DNA of 32,826 nucleotides from Desulfurococcales archaeon (GTDB taxonomy: Archaea; Thermoproteota; Thermoprotei_A; Sulfolobales; NBVN01), in NCBI GenBank assembly GCA_023255955.1, contig JAGDWD010000010.1, forward strand, positions 98,765 through 131,590. The letters are read 5' to 3'. Both the position numbers and the translations under genes were made by a program. Each line of letters starts with the position of its first letter. Position 1 is the stretch's first letter. This document shows positions 24,436 through 32,521 of this stretch, in pieces. The notes beneath the pieces are model-generated. The model ran no database searches. It saw only the letters and a list, made by a program, of their open reading frames with translations, and had not been told where the DNA came from.

Positions 24436-25842
24436 TCATTTAAATATCTTCGTGAATAGGGGGTATAGTATTGCTGCTAACGCTACTCCCAGATACCAGC
24501 TCAGGCTTGTTGGGAACACTAATGGTCCTACGTTCGTTACATCTCCTACTACATAGCTGAATAAGTATATGCCTGCTATTGACGAGATGTACGTCAGTAT
24601 AGCAGCGTAGTTGAAGCCGTTTCTATACCAGTAACTACCTGAATCGTTGCTGTATAATTTCTCGATATCGTAGTTCCCTCGCTTAACCAGGTAGTAATCT
24701 GCGAGCATTATACCAGCTATCGGGCCGAGTAGAAGCCCGTAATTAGCAGTAAACAGTGTTACGTAGTTAACAACATCAGGGCCTTTCTCGACAGCCCACC
24801 ACGGTGCGAGGATGAACCCTATTAAGGCCGCTAACGCTAACTTGTACACGTCTTTACCTACTCTTAAACTATACACAATCACGTTCATTAGAGCTGGGAT
24901 ATTTGCTGTGATGTCCGTGCTGAATGGAGCTGCGAACGCGAATATTTGCCCTAAGATCACTGCGATGAAGCCCGGAGCCGTGTACAGTATTATCTCCTGT
25001 GGAGTACTGTAGCCGGTGTACAGAGCCATGTAGTATCCTAGCAGGGACGCTACTATGGAGGTAACTACGATTCCTAGCATAGACCCTATAGTTAGAGCTC
25101 TTAATCCACGTTTACCTGCGTATAACCCCCTCGAGAGGTCGCTTATGTTGAGACATATCGTGGCCCAGAAGTTTGTTTGAACAACTAGGTATAGGATGAA
25201 TTCCTTGGAGAGGAATCCAACCCCGCTTGGGACAGTTACGTTCACTGCTCCGTGCCTACCTAGGTAGGTAGTTAGCCAGATGAAGTAGAGTAGTAGTAAC
25301 GGCCCCGAAACGTTTACGAACCTAGCGATCGTCCTCAACCCTCTCGCCACAATTGCTACAGCTAGTACCACGTACACCGCGAGAGCTAGTACTACGTACC
25401 TGAACGAGCTCTGTACTATTATAGATGGATCTCCACCACCGTAGCCTACTGTGTACAGAGCTATCATTACGATAGCTAAGCTGGCACTGTAAGCCTCTAT
25501 CCCGTACCAACCCGCACCGACAATCCCCCTCAGGATGACAGGTATGTGCGAGCCCCTCACACCCCAGCTCGCTCTCAATTGTATAGGGTACGGAATGCCG
25601 TACTTTACCCCTGGAATGCCGTTTAAGATCATTAAAACGACGGTCGCTAGATTACCTAGGAGCGCCCCGACAGCTACCTCCAGCAGGTTGAGCCTTAGGT
25701 TGTAGCCGATCGTTCCTAGGAGGAACAGTGGTATACATACGTTTAAGCTGAACATCATCCATGAGAAGGTCACCGTACCATATAGACGCTTATCCTTTGG
25801 TATCGGTTCTAGGTATTGCCTCCCGCTCAAAGCCCACCTCAA
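24436..25842 (-). CDS. NCS1-family nucleobase/hydantoin permease
   Basis: This 468-aa protein has twelve membrane segments and the NCS1 pattern: an N-terminal GTVTFSWMMFSLNVCIPLF, then YGIPYPIQLRASWGVRGSHIP in the first gated region, WYGIEAYSASL, PLLLLYFIWLTTYLG and GPIAGIMLADYYLVKRGNYD. Relatives such as Mhp1 import hydantoins, uracil, cytosine or allantoin with Na+ or H+. No nucleobase catabolic gene is adjacent, so the substrate is open. TTG at 25842 is the start; an ATG lies only further in. It is divergent from the YkgJ-like gene with 86 bases between starts. Confidence 0.9.
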   Translation of the reverse strand: MRWALSGRQYLEPIPKDKRLYGTVTFSWMMFSLNVCIPLFLLGTIGYNLRLNLLEVAVGALLGNLATVVLMILNGIPGVKYGIPYPIQLRASWGVRGSHIPVILRGIVGAGWYGIEAYSASLAIVMIALYTVGYGGGDPSIIVQSSFRYVVLALAVYVVLAVAIVARGLRTIARFVNVSGPLLLLYFIWLTTYLGRHGAVNVTVPSGVGFLSKEFILYLVVQTNFWATICLNISDLSRGLYAGKRGLRALTIGSMLGIVVTSIVASLLGYYMALYTGYSTPQEIILYTAPGFIAVILGQIFAFAAPFSTDITANIPALMNVIVYSLRVGKDVYKLALAALIGFILAPWWAVEKGPDVVNYVTLFTANYGLLLGPIAGIMLADYYLVKRGNYDIEKLYSNDSGSYWYRNGFNYAAILTYISSIAGIYLFSYVVGDVTNVGPLVFPTSLSWYLGVALAAILYPLFTKIFK

Positions 25843-25928
25843 GACAGAGCAAAGCTTTTAAGCTTTATCGAGGTCTCCTTAGGAACTCGCTTTTTACTTA
25901 GCTACCTTCTTTATGTCGGTAGTATGGG

Positions 25929-26380
25929 TTGGCCTCCGCTGACTCACTGTGGGGTGACGACCTTAGGGAGTTCTGTAGGAGGTGTCTTAGGTGTTGCTAC
26001 GGTACCGAGATGGTACTGCTCAGGGAGGATATCGAGAGGCTTAGGAGGCTTGGCTTTAGGGGGTTCTACGAGATCAGGGGAGGGTTCTACAGGCTTAGAA
26101 ACATCAGTGGGCGCTGCTTCTTCCTAGATACCGTAGGTAGAGGCTGTAAGGTATATCGAGATAGACCGTCCGGTTGCAGGATCTACCCCTAGTCTACGAC
26201 GAGGAGTTAGGGGTGGTACTAGACTCCGAGTGCCCTATAGCCAGTAGGCTTCCGAGGGAGTGGATTGAAGCAGCCTTGGAGAACCTCAGGGAGTTCCTTA
26301 AGGCTTTGGAGAGGGAGTACAACTACAGGGTGAACTGGAAGCTCTTCAATGACTTAGCATCCCGATTGATAGGTAGCTAG
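25929..26380 (+). pseudogene. YkgJ-family Cys-cluster protein, frameshifted at CCCC before a stop
   Basis: The first frame carries CRRCLRCCYG, then a helix DIERLRRLGF, and later GRCFFLDTVGRGCKVYRDRPSGCRIYP, the eight-cysteine pattern of the YkgJ (CxxCxxCC) family, which is thought to bind zinc or Fe-S. It stops with TAG at 26190, directly after a CCC codon. If the ribosome or sequence moves back one base in the CCCC run 26186-26189, the reading continues as LVYDEELGVVLDSECPIASR to 26380, the usual C-terminal half, total about 150 aa. The start is TTG 25929; an ATG at 25924 is in another frame. Function in archaea is unknown. Confidence 0.72.
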
Positions 26381-26507
26381 GGCACTCTAGGTCCGGGGTA
26401 GAGGAAATACTTCTGTTTTGTGTAAGGTTTATTGATTTGGTATCTAGTGTATCATGTCCATGCCCGGCATGTGAGTAGATCAAGCCCGAATGAGTGTGTG
26501 AGTCAGC

Positions 26508-26538
26508 AGATCTCTCAATCAATTATACATTGAGATCT
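26508..26538 (-). terminator. Imperfect hairpin after the 145-aa gene
   Basis: AGATCTC...AAT (26508-26519) can pair with ATTGAGATCT (26529-26538) if two bases bulge. It lies 20 bases beyond the end of the minus-strand gene that stops at 26558, so it may mark a 3' end. Evidence is only the sequence symmetry. Confidence 0.35.
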
Positions 26539-26557
26539 AGCGGAGTTAGTGTATGAA

Positions 26558-26995
26558 CTACTTTGACGTGACCTTAAAGTATAGTGCTTCAGATCGAGAC
26601 TTCTCCAAGTAGTTTACTTCAGAGATAATGGTATGCTCTACGTCGAGTATCCTAGCTAGCTCTTCAAACACTAGGCGAGCATAATCCTTTGAGGCCTCTA
26701 AATCACCTAAATCTAGAAGTGACCTGCGCCCACCAGAAGCAACAATCTTAACTAACGTTTCATTCTCCCCTTCCAAAACAATCGTCGTAGCAACTAGGTA
26801 GTTACCTGCTCTAAGAAAGTACTTCTCACCTACAGCAACAGCAACTCTAGGCTTAGTCTCTACTACCTCTAAGTACACGTTCGACGCTGGGGAAACGGAC
26901 TCTAAGGCCTTAACGACCTGAGTAAAGGGCGCCTTGAAGCTAACTAAAACACCGTGCGCTAAACACCTTATCAACCTCACCCCCAAAATACTCAC
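26558..26995 (-). CDS. Unknown 145-aa protein
   Basis: I do not recognise this soluble protein. Strands (VLVSFKAPFTQVV, VYLEVVETKPRVAVAVG, NYLVATTIVLEG) suggest a small sheet that precedes a helical C-terminal half with GDLEASKDYARLVFEELARIL and SEVNYLEKSRSEALYFKV. The overall layout resembles a lipid- or ligand-binding alpha/beta protein but no motif proves it. The start is at 26995. It shares an AT-rich divergent region with the gene at 27089. Confidence 0.6.
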   Translation of the reverse strand: MSILGVRLIRCLAHGVLVSFKAPFTQVVKALESVSPASNVYLEVVETKPRVAVAVGEKYFLRAGNYLVATTIVLEGENETLVKIVASGGRRSLLDLGDLEASKDYARLVFEELARILDVEHTIISEVNYLEKSRSEALYFKVTSK

Positions 26996-27052
26996 CCTTA
27001 CTAGCTTCTTATTTACAGCATTCTAGAACTCCTAGGTGTAGAATTTAAATAA

Positions 27053-27064
27053 GTTATAGTTTTA
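27053..27064 (+). promoter_or_regulatory. Probable TATA box for the gene starting at 27089
   Basis: GTTATAGTTTTA is centred about 30 bases before the ATG at 27089, as expected for a leaderless message. It supports starting this interrupted gene at 27089 and not at the internal TTG 27303. Confidence 0.45.
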
Positions 27065-27088
27065 ACTTGCGGATTTGGGGTTACGCTA

Positions 27089-27808
27089 ATGCAGCTACAT
27101 GAAGTAGTGGTGTTTGCTATTATAGTTACCTTAATTCTTTATAGGTATTAATATAGTCATTCCTATATTAGAGAATAAACTACGAAGTAAAATTCCAGTA
27201 CGAATACGAAATATTTTCTCGTACTGTATTCCAATAACATCGTATGTACTAGATGAGTTAGGTAATTTAAGAGAGGTTCCTCCCAACCTAATTTCAGGAA
27301 AGTTGGGAAAGCTTTCCCTAAGAATTCAGAAAAGTGAGTTGGAAATTGCGAGGATGATGCTAAGCAGTATGAGGTCAAAAAGGTCTTCACCACCCTTACT
27401 ATATGAAATTATTTTCGTTGTCTTCGCTGTAGTAATGTTCATCACGGCTCTAACATCGCGTAAAGCAGAGGCAGGTGCTATAGGTACTCTCCTAGCTTCC
27501 GTGGTTCTCGCGGTCACCACCATAATTAACCCTAGACAGCGAGGTAGTACTCCAATAGCACTATGTATAAAGGATACGTCAGGTAAGTTGAGGAGGATAC
27601 CTCTAGATTCAATCCCAGATGAGCTGAGGAAGCAGCTTCAGGAGAGAATCCCGTGGTTCCTGGAGATACTGGAGGAAGTGAGGAGGATACAGAGTGAAAA
27701 GAAATCGGAAAACTCCATCTGTACAGAAATATTGCTCTCGGTGCTATAGTAGTATTTACTGCATCTCTAATAATACTTCTCCTATTTCACTACTACTACA
27801 ATCCCTAA
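27089..27808 (+). pseudogene. Unknown four-helix membrane protein, interrupted by two compensating frameshifts
   Basis: No single frame covers this gene, but three pieces join into a credible 239-aa protein. MQLHEVVVFAIIVTLIL from ATG 27089 gives the first membrane helix. Skipping one base in the TTT run near 27138-27140 continues with IGINIVIPILENKLRSKIPV, a soluble segment, two helices (LYEIIFVVFAVVMFITAL and AIGTLLASVVLAVTTI), then a charged region ending RRIQSE. Sliding back one base in AAAA 27697-27700 continues KEIGKLHLYRNIAL and a last helix (VVFTASLIILLLF) to the stop at 27806-27808. The shifts cancel. I do not recognise the family; the AT-rich promoter fits ATG 27089. The internal TTG at 27303 would be a false start. 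Confidence 0.55.
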
Positions 27809-27896
27809 CTACTAGCTTTTTAAGTTAAACACAGTTAAGACTGTTAACTACAACTAGTTCTGGCTAAGGGCTGAAGCAACCGAGTACGTAATGTTA

Positions 27897-28146
27897 TCAC
27901 TCCGCTCCGAACACAGTAATGCTTGTAATGCTTTCCACTATGCTTACGTCTTTACTTTCTCTTTCGGTTAGGTATGTATATGCGGACCTCAAGACGTCTT
28001 CAATGAAGATCTTTAAAGAAATAATTTCTACTAAACTTCTACTAGGGCAGTACATTATGGTGGTCACGGCTATCGAAGTAGTTTTCGTAGTTCTCAACTA
28101 ATCTTCTTAAAGACCTAACAACCTCCTTAAGGATATCTCTACTCAA
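27897..28146 (-). pseudogene. Unknown 82-aa helical protein with one frameshift
   Basis: A TTG start at 28146 gives SRDILKEVVRSLRRLVENYE, an amphipathic helix, up to a TAG just after a CCC codon (28047-28045). Dropping one C enters the lower frame as SRSLVEIISLKIFIEDVLRS and runs to 27897 with total length 82 aa. The overlapping plus-strand ORF at 27919-28101 encodes no recognisable pattern and is less likely. Function unknown; helix-rich small protein. Confidence 0.4.
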
Positions 28147-28239
28147 GTTGAGCTATCATAATCAGCAATGCGGGATCTCCTCACTACTCCGCGCGCGAAA
28201 CTCTCATCACCACTAACTAAGCCTAGCGTAACTTAAAAC

Positions 28240-28565
28240 CTATGTAGTTAGGTGCTTACCTCCTCTGGCTAGAGCTACGACCTTATTAGATAGCTCTACA
28301 ATCCTCCTTACCCTACTTAGAAAGTTGTGGAAATTCTAGGGGTACTAGTTCCTTAAGTTTCCTCTCCTTCGATACTGATCTACCTAGTTCAGCTAGGAGC
28401 TCCTCATCAGGGTCCTAAAGCTCCTTCTCGCTACTTAGAGCTAACTCAAGTAGCTCCGGGTCATCTAATGGAACCCACTCACCTAGATAGTGATTAAAGT
28501 CCGGAGCCTTAATAGTACCTATTTATAGTAGCTACCTCCGTCAGATATTCATCTAGGCTCGTTAA
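28240..28565 (-). pseudogene. Degraded minus-strand gene of unknown function
   Basis: Joined frames give a continuous acidic protein: SLDEYLTEVATI, GTIKAPDFNHYLGEWVPL, DDPELLELALSSEKEL, an in-frame TAG at 28417-28415, DPDEELLAELGRSVSKERKL, then HNFLSRVRRIVELSNKVVAL to a stop at 28242-28240. The frame changes fall at short runs (28522-28524 and 28331-28333), each an apparent one-base excess. With two shifts, a true nonsense codon and no start codon, this looks like a real remnant and not only a sequencing slip. Family not recognised. Confidence 0.45.
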
Positions 28566-28702
28566 TTAAGTTAGTTAGCAGACTTTACGCTAGATAAGCC
28601 GTTTCTATCCTCCTACCTGATGTGCTAGCTCCGCACCGCACTGTAGGTTATGGATGGCTTGGTAACTTATGTTAATCTGGTAACAGCCTGCTTTTCCGCG
28701 TG

Positions 28703-28710
28703 TTTTTAAG
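28703..28710 (+). promoter_or_regulatory. Probable TATA box of mgtE
   Basis: TTTTTAAG lies 30-37 bases before the mgtE ATG, predicting a nearly leaderless message; I see no Mg-sensing riboswitch in the short space left. Confidence 0.5.
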
Positions 28711-28739
28711 TTATCAGTGTCTTACTTCGGGGTTGAGTA

Positions 28740-30137
28740 ATGAGGGTTTCAGTATCTATTGAAGAAGTTGTGAACGCTATTACTGGGTGTATTGATAGGG
28801 GTGATATCAGCTGTGCTGTCAATATATTCAAGTCTTTAAGCCCTCCGGATGCTCTAGATGTTTTAGTGAGGCTCGGTAGTGACTACAGGAGGGAGATTCT
28901 CCTAGTCTCGGACCTGGACAACATCGCGGACGTCATGGCCCGCATGCCGGATGAGATACTGTTTGAGATAGCCTCCATTAGAGGTGTGGACGATATAGCT
29001 AAGGTGCTGTCCAAGCTTCACGTCGACGACATAGCTGACGTACTAATTAAAATCCCGCCGAAGATTAGGACCGAGGTTCTCAGGGCATTACCCCAGGAGC
29101 TCTCCGCTGAGGTCGTGAAGGTAATGAAGTACCCTCCGGAGAGTGTTGGCGGGATAATGACTACGCAGGTACCTGTATTTGATGAGGACCTCACAGTCGG
29201 TGAAGCAGTAAACATCTACGTCAATAAAATGAAGTTAGGTCTCTACGACAAGCATAACTACATATACGTAGTCAACAAAGAGAAGAGGCTGGCTGGGCGC
29301 ATCGATGTTAGGACCTTACTTACGAAGCCTAGAGATCTTAAGTTAAGAGACTGCGTGGAGAAGGTAAGCATCCATGTAGACCCGCTGAAGGATCGGGAGG
29401 AGGCCGCTAGGATAACCATATCCTACGACCTAATCGAGGTACCGGTAGTAGACTCCAACGGGGTTTTCTTAGGGATAGTATCGCTTGACGACCTCCTCGA
29501 CGTGGTCGTCAGCGAGCACACTGAGGACCTACTGAAGTACGGTGGTTTCCTGGATGTCATTCGCAGTAGCTACATGGCTATCAGCCCACTAAAACTCGCG
29601 ATTAGGAGGATCCCCATGATAGTCTACCTCTACTTAATAAACCTCGTCACAGGCGGTATCATCGCCTCCTTCGAGGAGGTTATCCAGAGAGTAGCCATAC
29701 TAGCAGCCTTCATGCCTATACTAGCAGATAACTCCGGTAACATAGGTTCTCAAGCCTCAGCACTAATACTGAGAAGCCTTGTCACTGGTGAGGTGAAGCT
29801 CTCGAGGAGCGATGTAGCTAAAATCCTAGTCAAGGAGTTCCTGACGACCAGCTTCATGATCCTCTTCCTAGCGCCCGTAGCTTTCGGTATAGGTCTAACC
29901 ATACCCCTACTAACCCTAAAGGACACGTACGTAGCTCTCAGAGTAGCTGTAACAGTAGTAATAGCACTCACAGTCTCATGCTACGTAGCAGACTTAGTCG
30001 GGGCGTTACTACCTATAATACTAGCGAAGCTGAAGATAGACCCAGCAGCAGCATCCGCACCAGTCATAACTAGCATCGCGGACATACTGACAGTCCTAAC
30101 GTACTTCACAGTAGCTACCCTAATGCTGGGGATTTAG
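28740..30137 (+). CDS. mgtE: MgtE-type Mg2+ channel/transporter
   Basis: This 465-aa homodimeric Mg2+ channel subunit has the complete family layout. An N domain of MgtE repeats fills about residues 30-130. The CBS pair runs about 135-262 (SVGGIMTTQVPVF, VSIHVDPLKD, LIEVPVVDSNG). A connecting helix and five membrane helices (290-465) follow. PILADNSGNIGSQASAL (326-342) is the pore motif. The pore-lining acidic residue after KIDPAAASAPVITSIADIL, around D434/D448, is present. The N and CBS domains close the channel when cytosolic Mg2+ is high. It is transcribed alone. Confidence 0.95.
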   Translation: MRVSVSIEEVVNAITGCIDRGDISCAVNIFKSLSPPDALDVLVRLGSDYRREILLVSDLDNIADVMARMPDEILFEIASIRGVDDIAKVLSKLHVDDIADVLIKIPPKIRTEVLRALPQELSAEVVKVMKYPPESVGGIMTTQVPVFDEDLTVGEAVNIYVNKMKLGLYDKHNYIYVVNKEKRLAGRIDVRTLLTKPRDLKLRDCVEKVSIHVDPLKDREEAARITISYDLIEVPVVDSNGVFLGIVSLDDLLDVVVSEHTEDLLKYGGFLDVIRSSYMAISPLKLAIRRIPMIVYLYLINLVTGGIIASFEEVIQRVAILAAFMPILADNSGNIGSQASALILRSLVTGEVKLSRSDVAKILVKEFLTTSFMILFLAPVAFGIGLTIPLLTLKDTYVALRVAVTVVIALTVSCYVADLVGALLPIILAKLKIDPAAASAPVITSIADILTVLTYFTVATLMLGI

Positions 30138-30166
30138 GGGCCTGGCTCAGCAACACCGATACTGAC

Positions 30167-30766
30167 CTACTTCGAGTACTCTAAGGTCAGGAGGAGTACC
30201 CCCATATTGATGATTATTATCCCGTACGCCTCAAGTAGAGCTACTGAAGGCCATCCCCTAAGTAGCTCCACTAGTAGAGCCCCTAGAGGACCTAGAACGC
30301 TCAGTACAGTCATTGAGACGCTGAGTACTTTCCTCCTAGTTACGTATGAAGCTACGGAAAAACCGAGGAAGCTGAGCCAAACCTGAATAAAGAACCAGGT
30401 AGATACGAACGTATGTGGCCTAGTGGAGGATGGGAAAACCCCTATGAGCGATAAAAATATACCAGCAACAAAGAGTAGGGAAGAGGAGAACACCTCTAAC
30501 TTAGCTCTAGCTACGTACAGTAGGTAGAGGGAGAAGCAGCATGCGAGAAGTCCGGAAACCATCAGGCCTACATTATAGACCCACGGTAATCTAGCCTTGG
30601 GAGCACCTAGATCACTGAAAGCATGCTCCCACAAGTTAAACCACGGATTGATACTAGCTGAGGCAACTATAGTGAGCCAAGCAGTTACCGAAGCTAATAT
30701 TCCTGTGAGTCTCCAGAGCAGTAGGAGAGTCCGACCTAGGGAGGGATAGTACCTCACGTTGCCCAC
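30167..30766 (-). CDS. DUF998 membrane protein
   Basis: This 199-aa protein has six predicted membrane segments and the DUF998 signature: NPWFNLWEHAFSDLGA after helix 1, then GVFPSSTRPHTFVSTWFF in the middle. Function is unknown; members are small integral membrane proteins common in archaea. GTG at 30766 follows GTAGGAGT, a good ribosome-binding sequence. A TATA-like ACTTTAAAG lies about 35 bases upstream. Confidence 0.82.
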   Translation of the reverse strand: MGNVRYYPSLGRTLLLLWRLTGILASVTAWLTIVASASINPWFNLWEHAFSDLGAPKARLPWVYNVGLMVSGLLACCFSLYLLYVARAKLEVFSSSLLFVAGIFLSLIGVFPSSTRPHTFVSTWFFIQVWLSFLGFSVASYVTRRKVLSVSMTVLSVLGPLGALLVELLRGWPSVALLEAYGIIIINMGVLLLTLEYSK

Positions 30767-30908
30767 CGCGCACTCCTACCTACTATTATACCCCTCTTTA
30801 AAGTTAGGGAGCCGGAAATCTTCTATTAGCTTCGGTTGTTTTGATGTGTTATCAACGTATGTTAGAAGGGGTGGGAAACGACCTAAAATGAGTTAAACTA
30901 CCTCTCCC

Positions 30909-31328
30909 TTACTGAGTAGCTACCTTCAGGAGGTTTAGCTGAGCTAGTACCTTAGATGTATGCCTCACAAGCCAGGTGTTTCTATATGTCGAGCTGCCTG
31001 TTGTTATTAGCTCCGCGGCTACTTTCCTCTGCGTATCGTCTAGGAATACTAGGCCCGCTAGGAAGATCTTCTCCTCCTCAGTTAGCGGCTTACCTAGCTC
31101 ACCAGGTAGCTTAATGAGTGCTTGGCCTAAGGTGCTTAGACCCCAGTTATCGTCGCCTACATTGACTACGAGGGGGTTCCACCTAAGTAGCACATCACGA
31201 ACCCAGGAACCTCTAGGCCTAAGACTAGGGTAAAGCTTGCTCAACTCAGTCCCTATCTCCCTCCTACTCCTAGGCCCTGCTGTTAGAATCCTAGCAACAT
31301 CTCTACACCTAACATCAAGCAAAACCAT
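30909..31328 (-). CDS. Winged-helix-like protein, possible regulator
   Basis: This 139-aa soluble protein begins with a helix-turn-helix-like segment (VARILTAGPRSRREIGTELSKLYP) and a wing-like region (NPLVVNVGDDNWGLSTLGQALI), the usual order of a winged-helix domain. A helical C-terminal half follows (EEEKIFLAGLVFLDDTQRKVAAEL). It could be a transcription factor, but no close family is recognised. A clear TATA box at 31360-31368 precedes ATG 31328. Confidence 0.55.
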   Translation of the reverse strand: MVLLDVRCRDVARILTAGPRSRREIGTELSKLYPSLRPRGSWVRDVLLRWNPLVVNVGDDNWGLSTLGQALIKLPGELGKPLTEEEKIFLAGLVFLDDTQRKVAAELITTGSSTYRNTWLVRHTSKVLAQLNLLKVATQ

Positions 31329-31359
31329 GTGTAGGACCGAGTTTATGGTCTCTACAAAG

Positions 31360-31368
31360 TTTATATAC
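31360..31368 (-). promoter_or_regulatory. TATA box of the winged-helix gene
   Basis: On the minus strand this is GTATATAAA, centred about 36 bases before the ATG at 31326-31328. Confidence 0.55.
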
Positions 31369-31440
31369 TGTACCGGACACAGACCCTAAATCTGAGGATC
31401 ATCAAAATAATCCTCACCTCGATATCCACCTACAACTAAC

Positions 31441-32442
31441 TTAGGTAACTCCACGAAGCATTCCTAGTGCTCCGAGGAAGTTCAGTATCTCACGTATAGC
31501 TTCATCCGGTGCTTCCTCGTGTGGTAGGTGACCTACTCCAGGTACTACTCGTAGGGATGTATAGGTATGGTTAGCTAAGGCAGCGTGAAGCTCTAGAGAC
31601 GAGTGTAGCGGTACTATCTCATCATACTCACCGTGGACTATGAGTACCGGGATCCTAATCCTATCCAGCTCTCTACTGATATCCGGGAAATTCCCGTACT
31701 TCATGACCCAGAAGAGACCTCTATCCCAGTTTCTAGCTTTAAGTGGGTACTTGTACCCAGCAACTACCTCCTCTGTTAGGAGAGTTTTATTGTACCAGGC
31801 CCTGTAGAGTACTTGCTCGAGACTACCAACATACTGCCTAACAAGTAGCGGGCCGAAACGGTCTGATAGCGGGAAGTTGAGTAGGAGGTCCCAATACCAA
31901 GGCCTGCTCCAACCCCTCCAAGCCGGTGCTATAAGTACTAGACACTCAACTAGCTCCGGGTACTTCAGGGTAAATAGTAGGGCCAGCCCACCACCAGCTG
32001 AGTGACCAATCAGGACTGCCTTAGATACGTTTAGGGCCCTCATAAGCCTCCGCAACATCTCTACAGCCCCGCTACTAGTGTATGGGTTGTATGGGGGCCT
32101 GTGCGGATCAACTCTCTCGGTTAGCCCAAAACCCGGTCTATCGTAGGCTACTACCCTACCGTAACTAGAGAGATTCTCGATTAAGTACCTCCAGGAGAAG
32201 ACACTCGCACCGAAGCCGTGGAGTAGTATGTAGGTAATATTCCCGGACCCTCCATCGACGTAGTAGACCTTGAAGCCGTCAAGCTCTAAGAACGCGCCCC
32301 CAGGCTTAGCTAGAACCTCTACGGGCTCCCCCACCTCAGGTATCGGTACTAGAGCTAGGAGTAGTACTAGAAGTGCTACTACTGAAGCCACCCATACTTT
32401 CCTATAAGACCGCTTGCCGAGCGGAGTCTTAGAGTCCGGCAC
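31441..32442 (-). CDS. Membrane-anchored alpha/beta hydrolase
   Basis: This 333-aa alpha/beta hydrolase is held by an N-terminal membrane helix (VWVASVVALLVLLLALVPI, residues 16-34), so the enzyme domain is probably outside the membrane. Oxyanion-hole HGFG lies at 75-78. The catalytic set is S148 (GHSAGG), D274 (GEYDEIVP) and H305 (GVGHLPHEE). Lipase/esterase, epoxide hydrolase and C-C hydrolase are all possible. The GTG start at 32442 lies 45 bases from the end of the TnpB gene, so the insertion sequence sits next to its promoter. Confidence 0.88.
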   Translation of the reverse strand: MPDSKTPLGKRSYRKVWVASVVALLVLLLALVPIPEVGEPVEVLAKPGGAFLELDGFKVYYVDGGSGNITYILLHGFGASVFSWRYLIENLSSYGRVVAYDRPGFGLTERVDPHRPPYNPYTSSGAVEMLRRLMRALNVSKAVLIGHSAGGGLALLFTLKYPELVECLVLIAPAWRGWSRPWYWDLLLNFPLSDRFGPLLVRQYVGSLEQVLYRAWYNKTLLTEEVVAGYKYPLKARNWDRGLFWVMKYGNFPDISRELDRIRIPVLIVHGEYDEIVPLHSSLELHAALANHTYTSLRVVPGVGHLPHEEAPDEAIREILNFLGALGMLRGVT

Positions 32443-32477
32443 AGCTTGAACACCGCTGGAAGTAGAGCCTCTGACCT

Positions 32478-32521
32478 CCTCCCCGCTCTAAAGGGTGGGG
32501 GTTCCTGTTAGTGCGGGGAGG
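32478..32521 (-). repeat. Hairpin at the tnpB stop, candidate omega-RNA/right-end structure
   Basis: CCTCCCCGC (32478-32486) and GCGGGGAGG (32513-32521) are perfect 9-base complements enclosing 26 bases and the tnpB stop codon. In IS605-type elements the right end carries such folded DNA/RNA for transposase recognition and TnpB guide RNA. The guide would continue leftward, about 32440-32475. Confidence 0.55.

Noticed and set aside
25816-26127. Plus-strand ORF of 103 aa across the NCS1/YkgJ divergent region
   Set aside because: It runs antisense into NCS1 and out of frame with the Cys-cluster gene, and its translation has the Gly/Ser/Arg bias of a shadow frame.
27919-28101. Plus-strand ORF of 60 aa
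   Set aside because: It overlaps the reconstructed minus-strand 82-aa gene, has a hydrophobic but featureless translation and no promoter of its own; the minus reading is a better, though still weak, candidate.
20627-28739. Integration of a mobile island at the 3' end of tRNA-Arg
   Set aside because: An accessory zone begins right after the tRNA, but I found no repeated copy of its 3' end (TTCAAATCCCGGCGGGCCC) downstream and no integrase, so an attachment site cannot be claimed.
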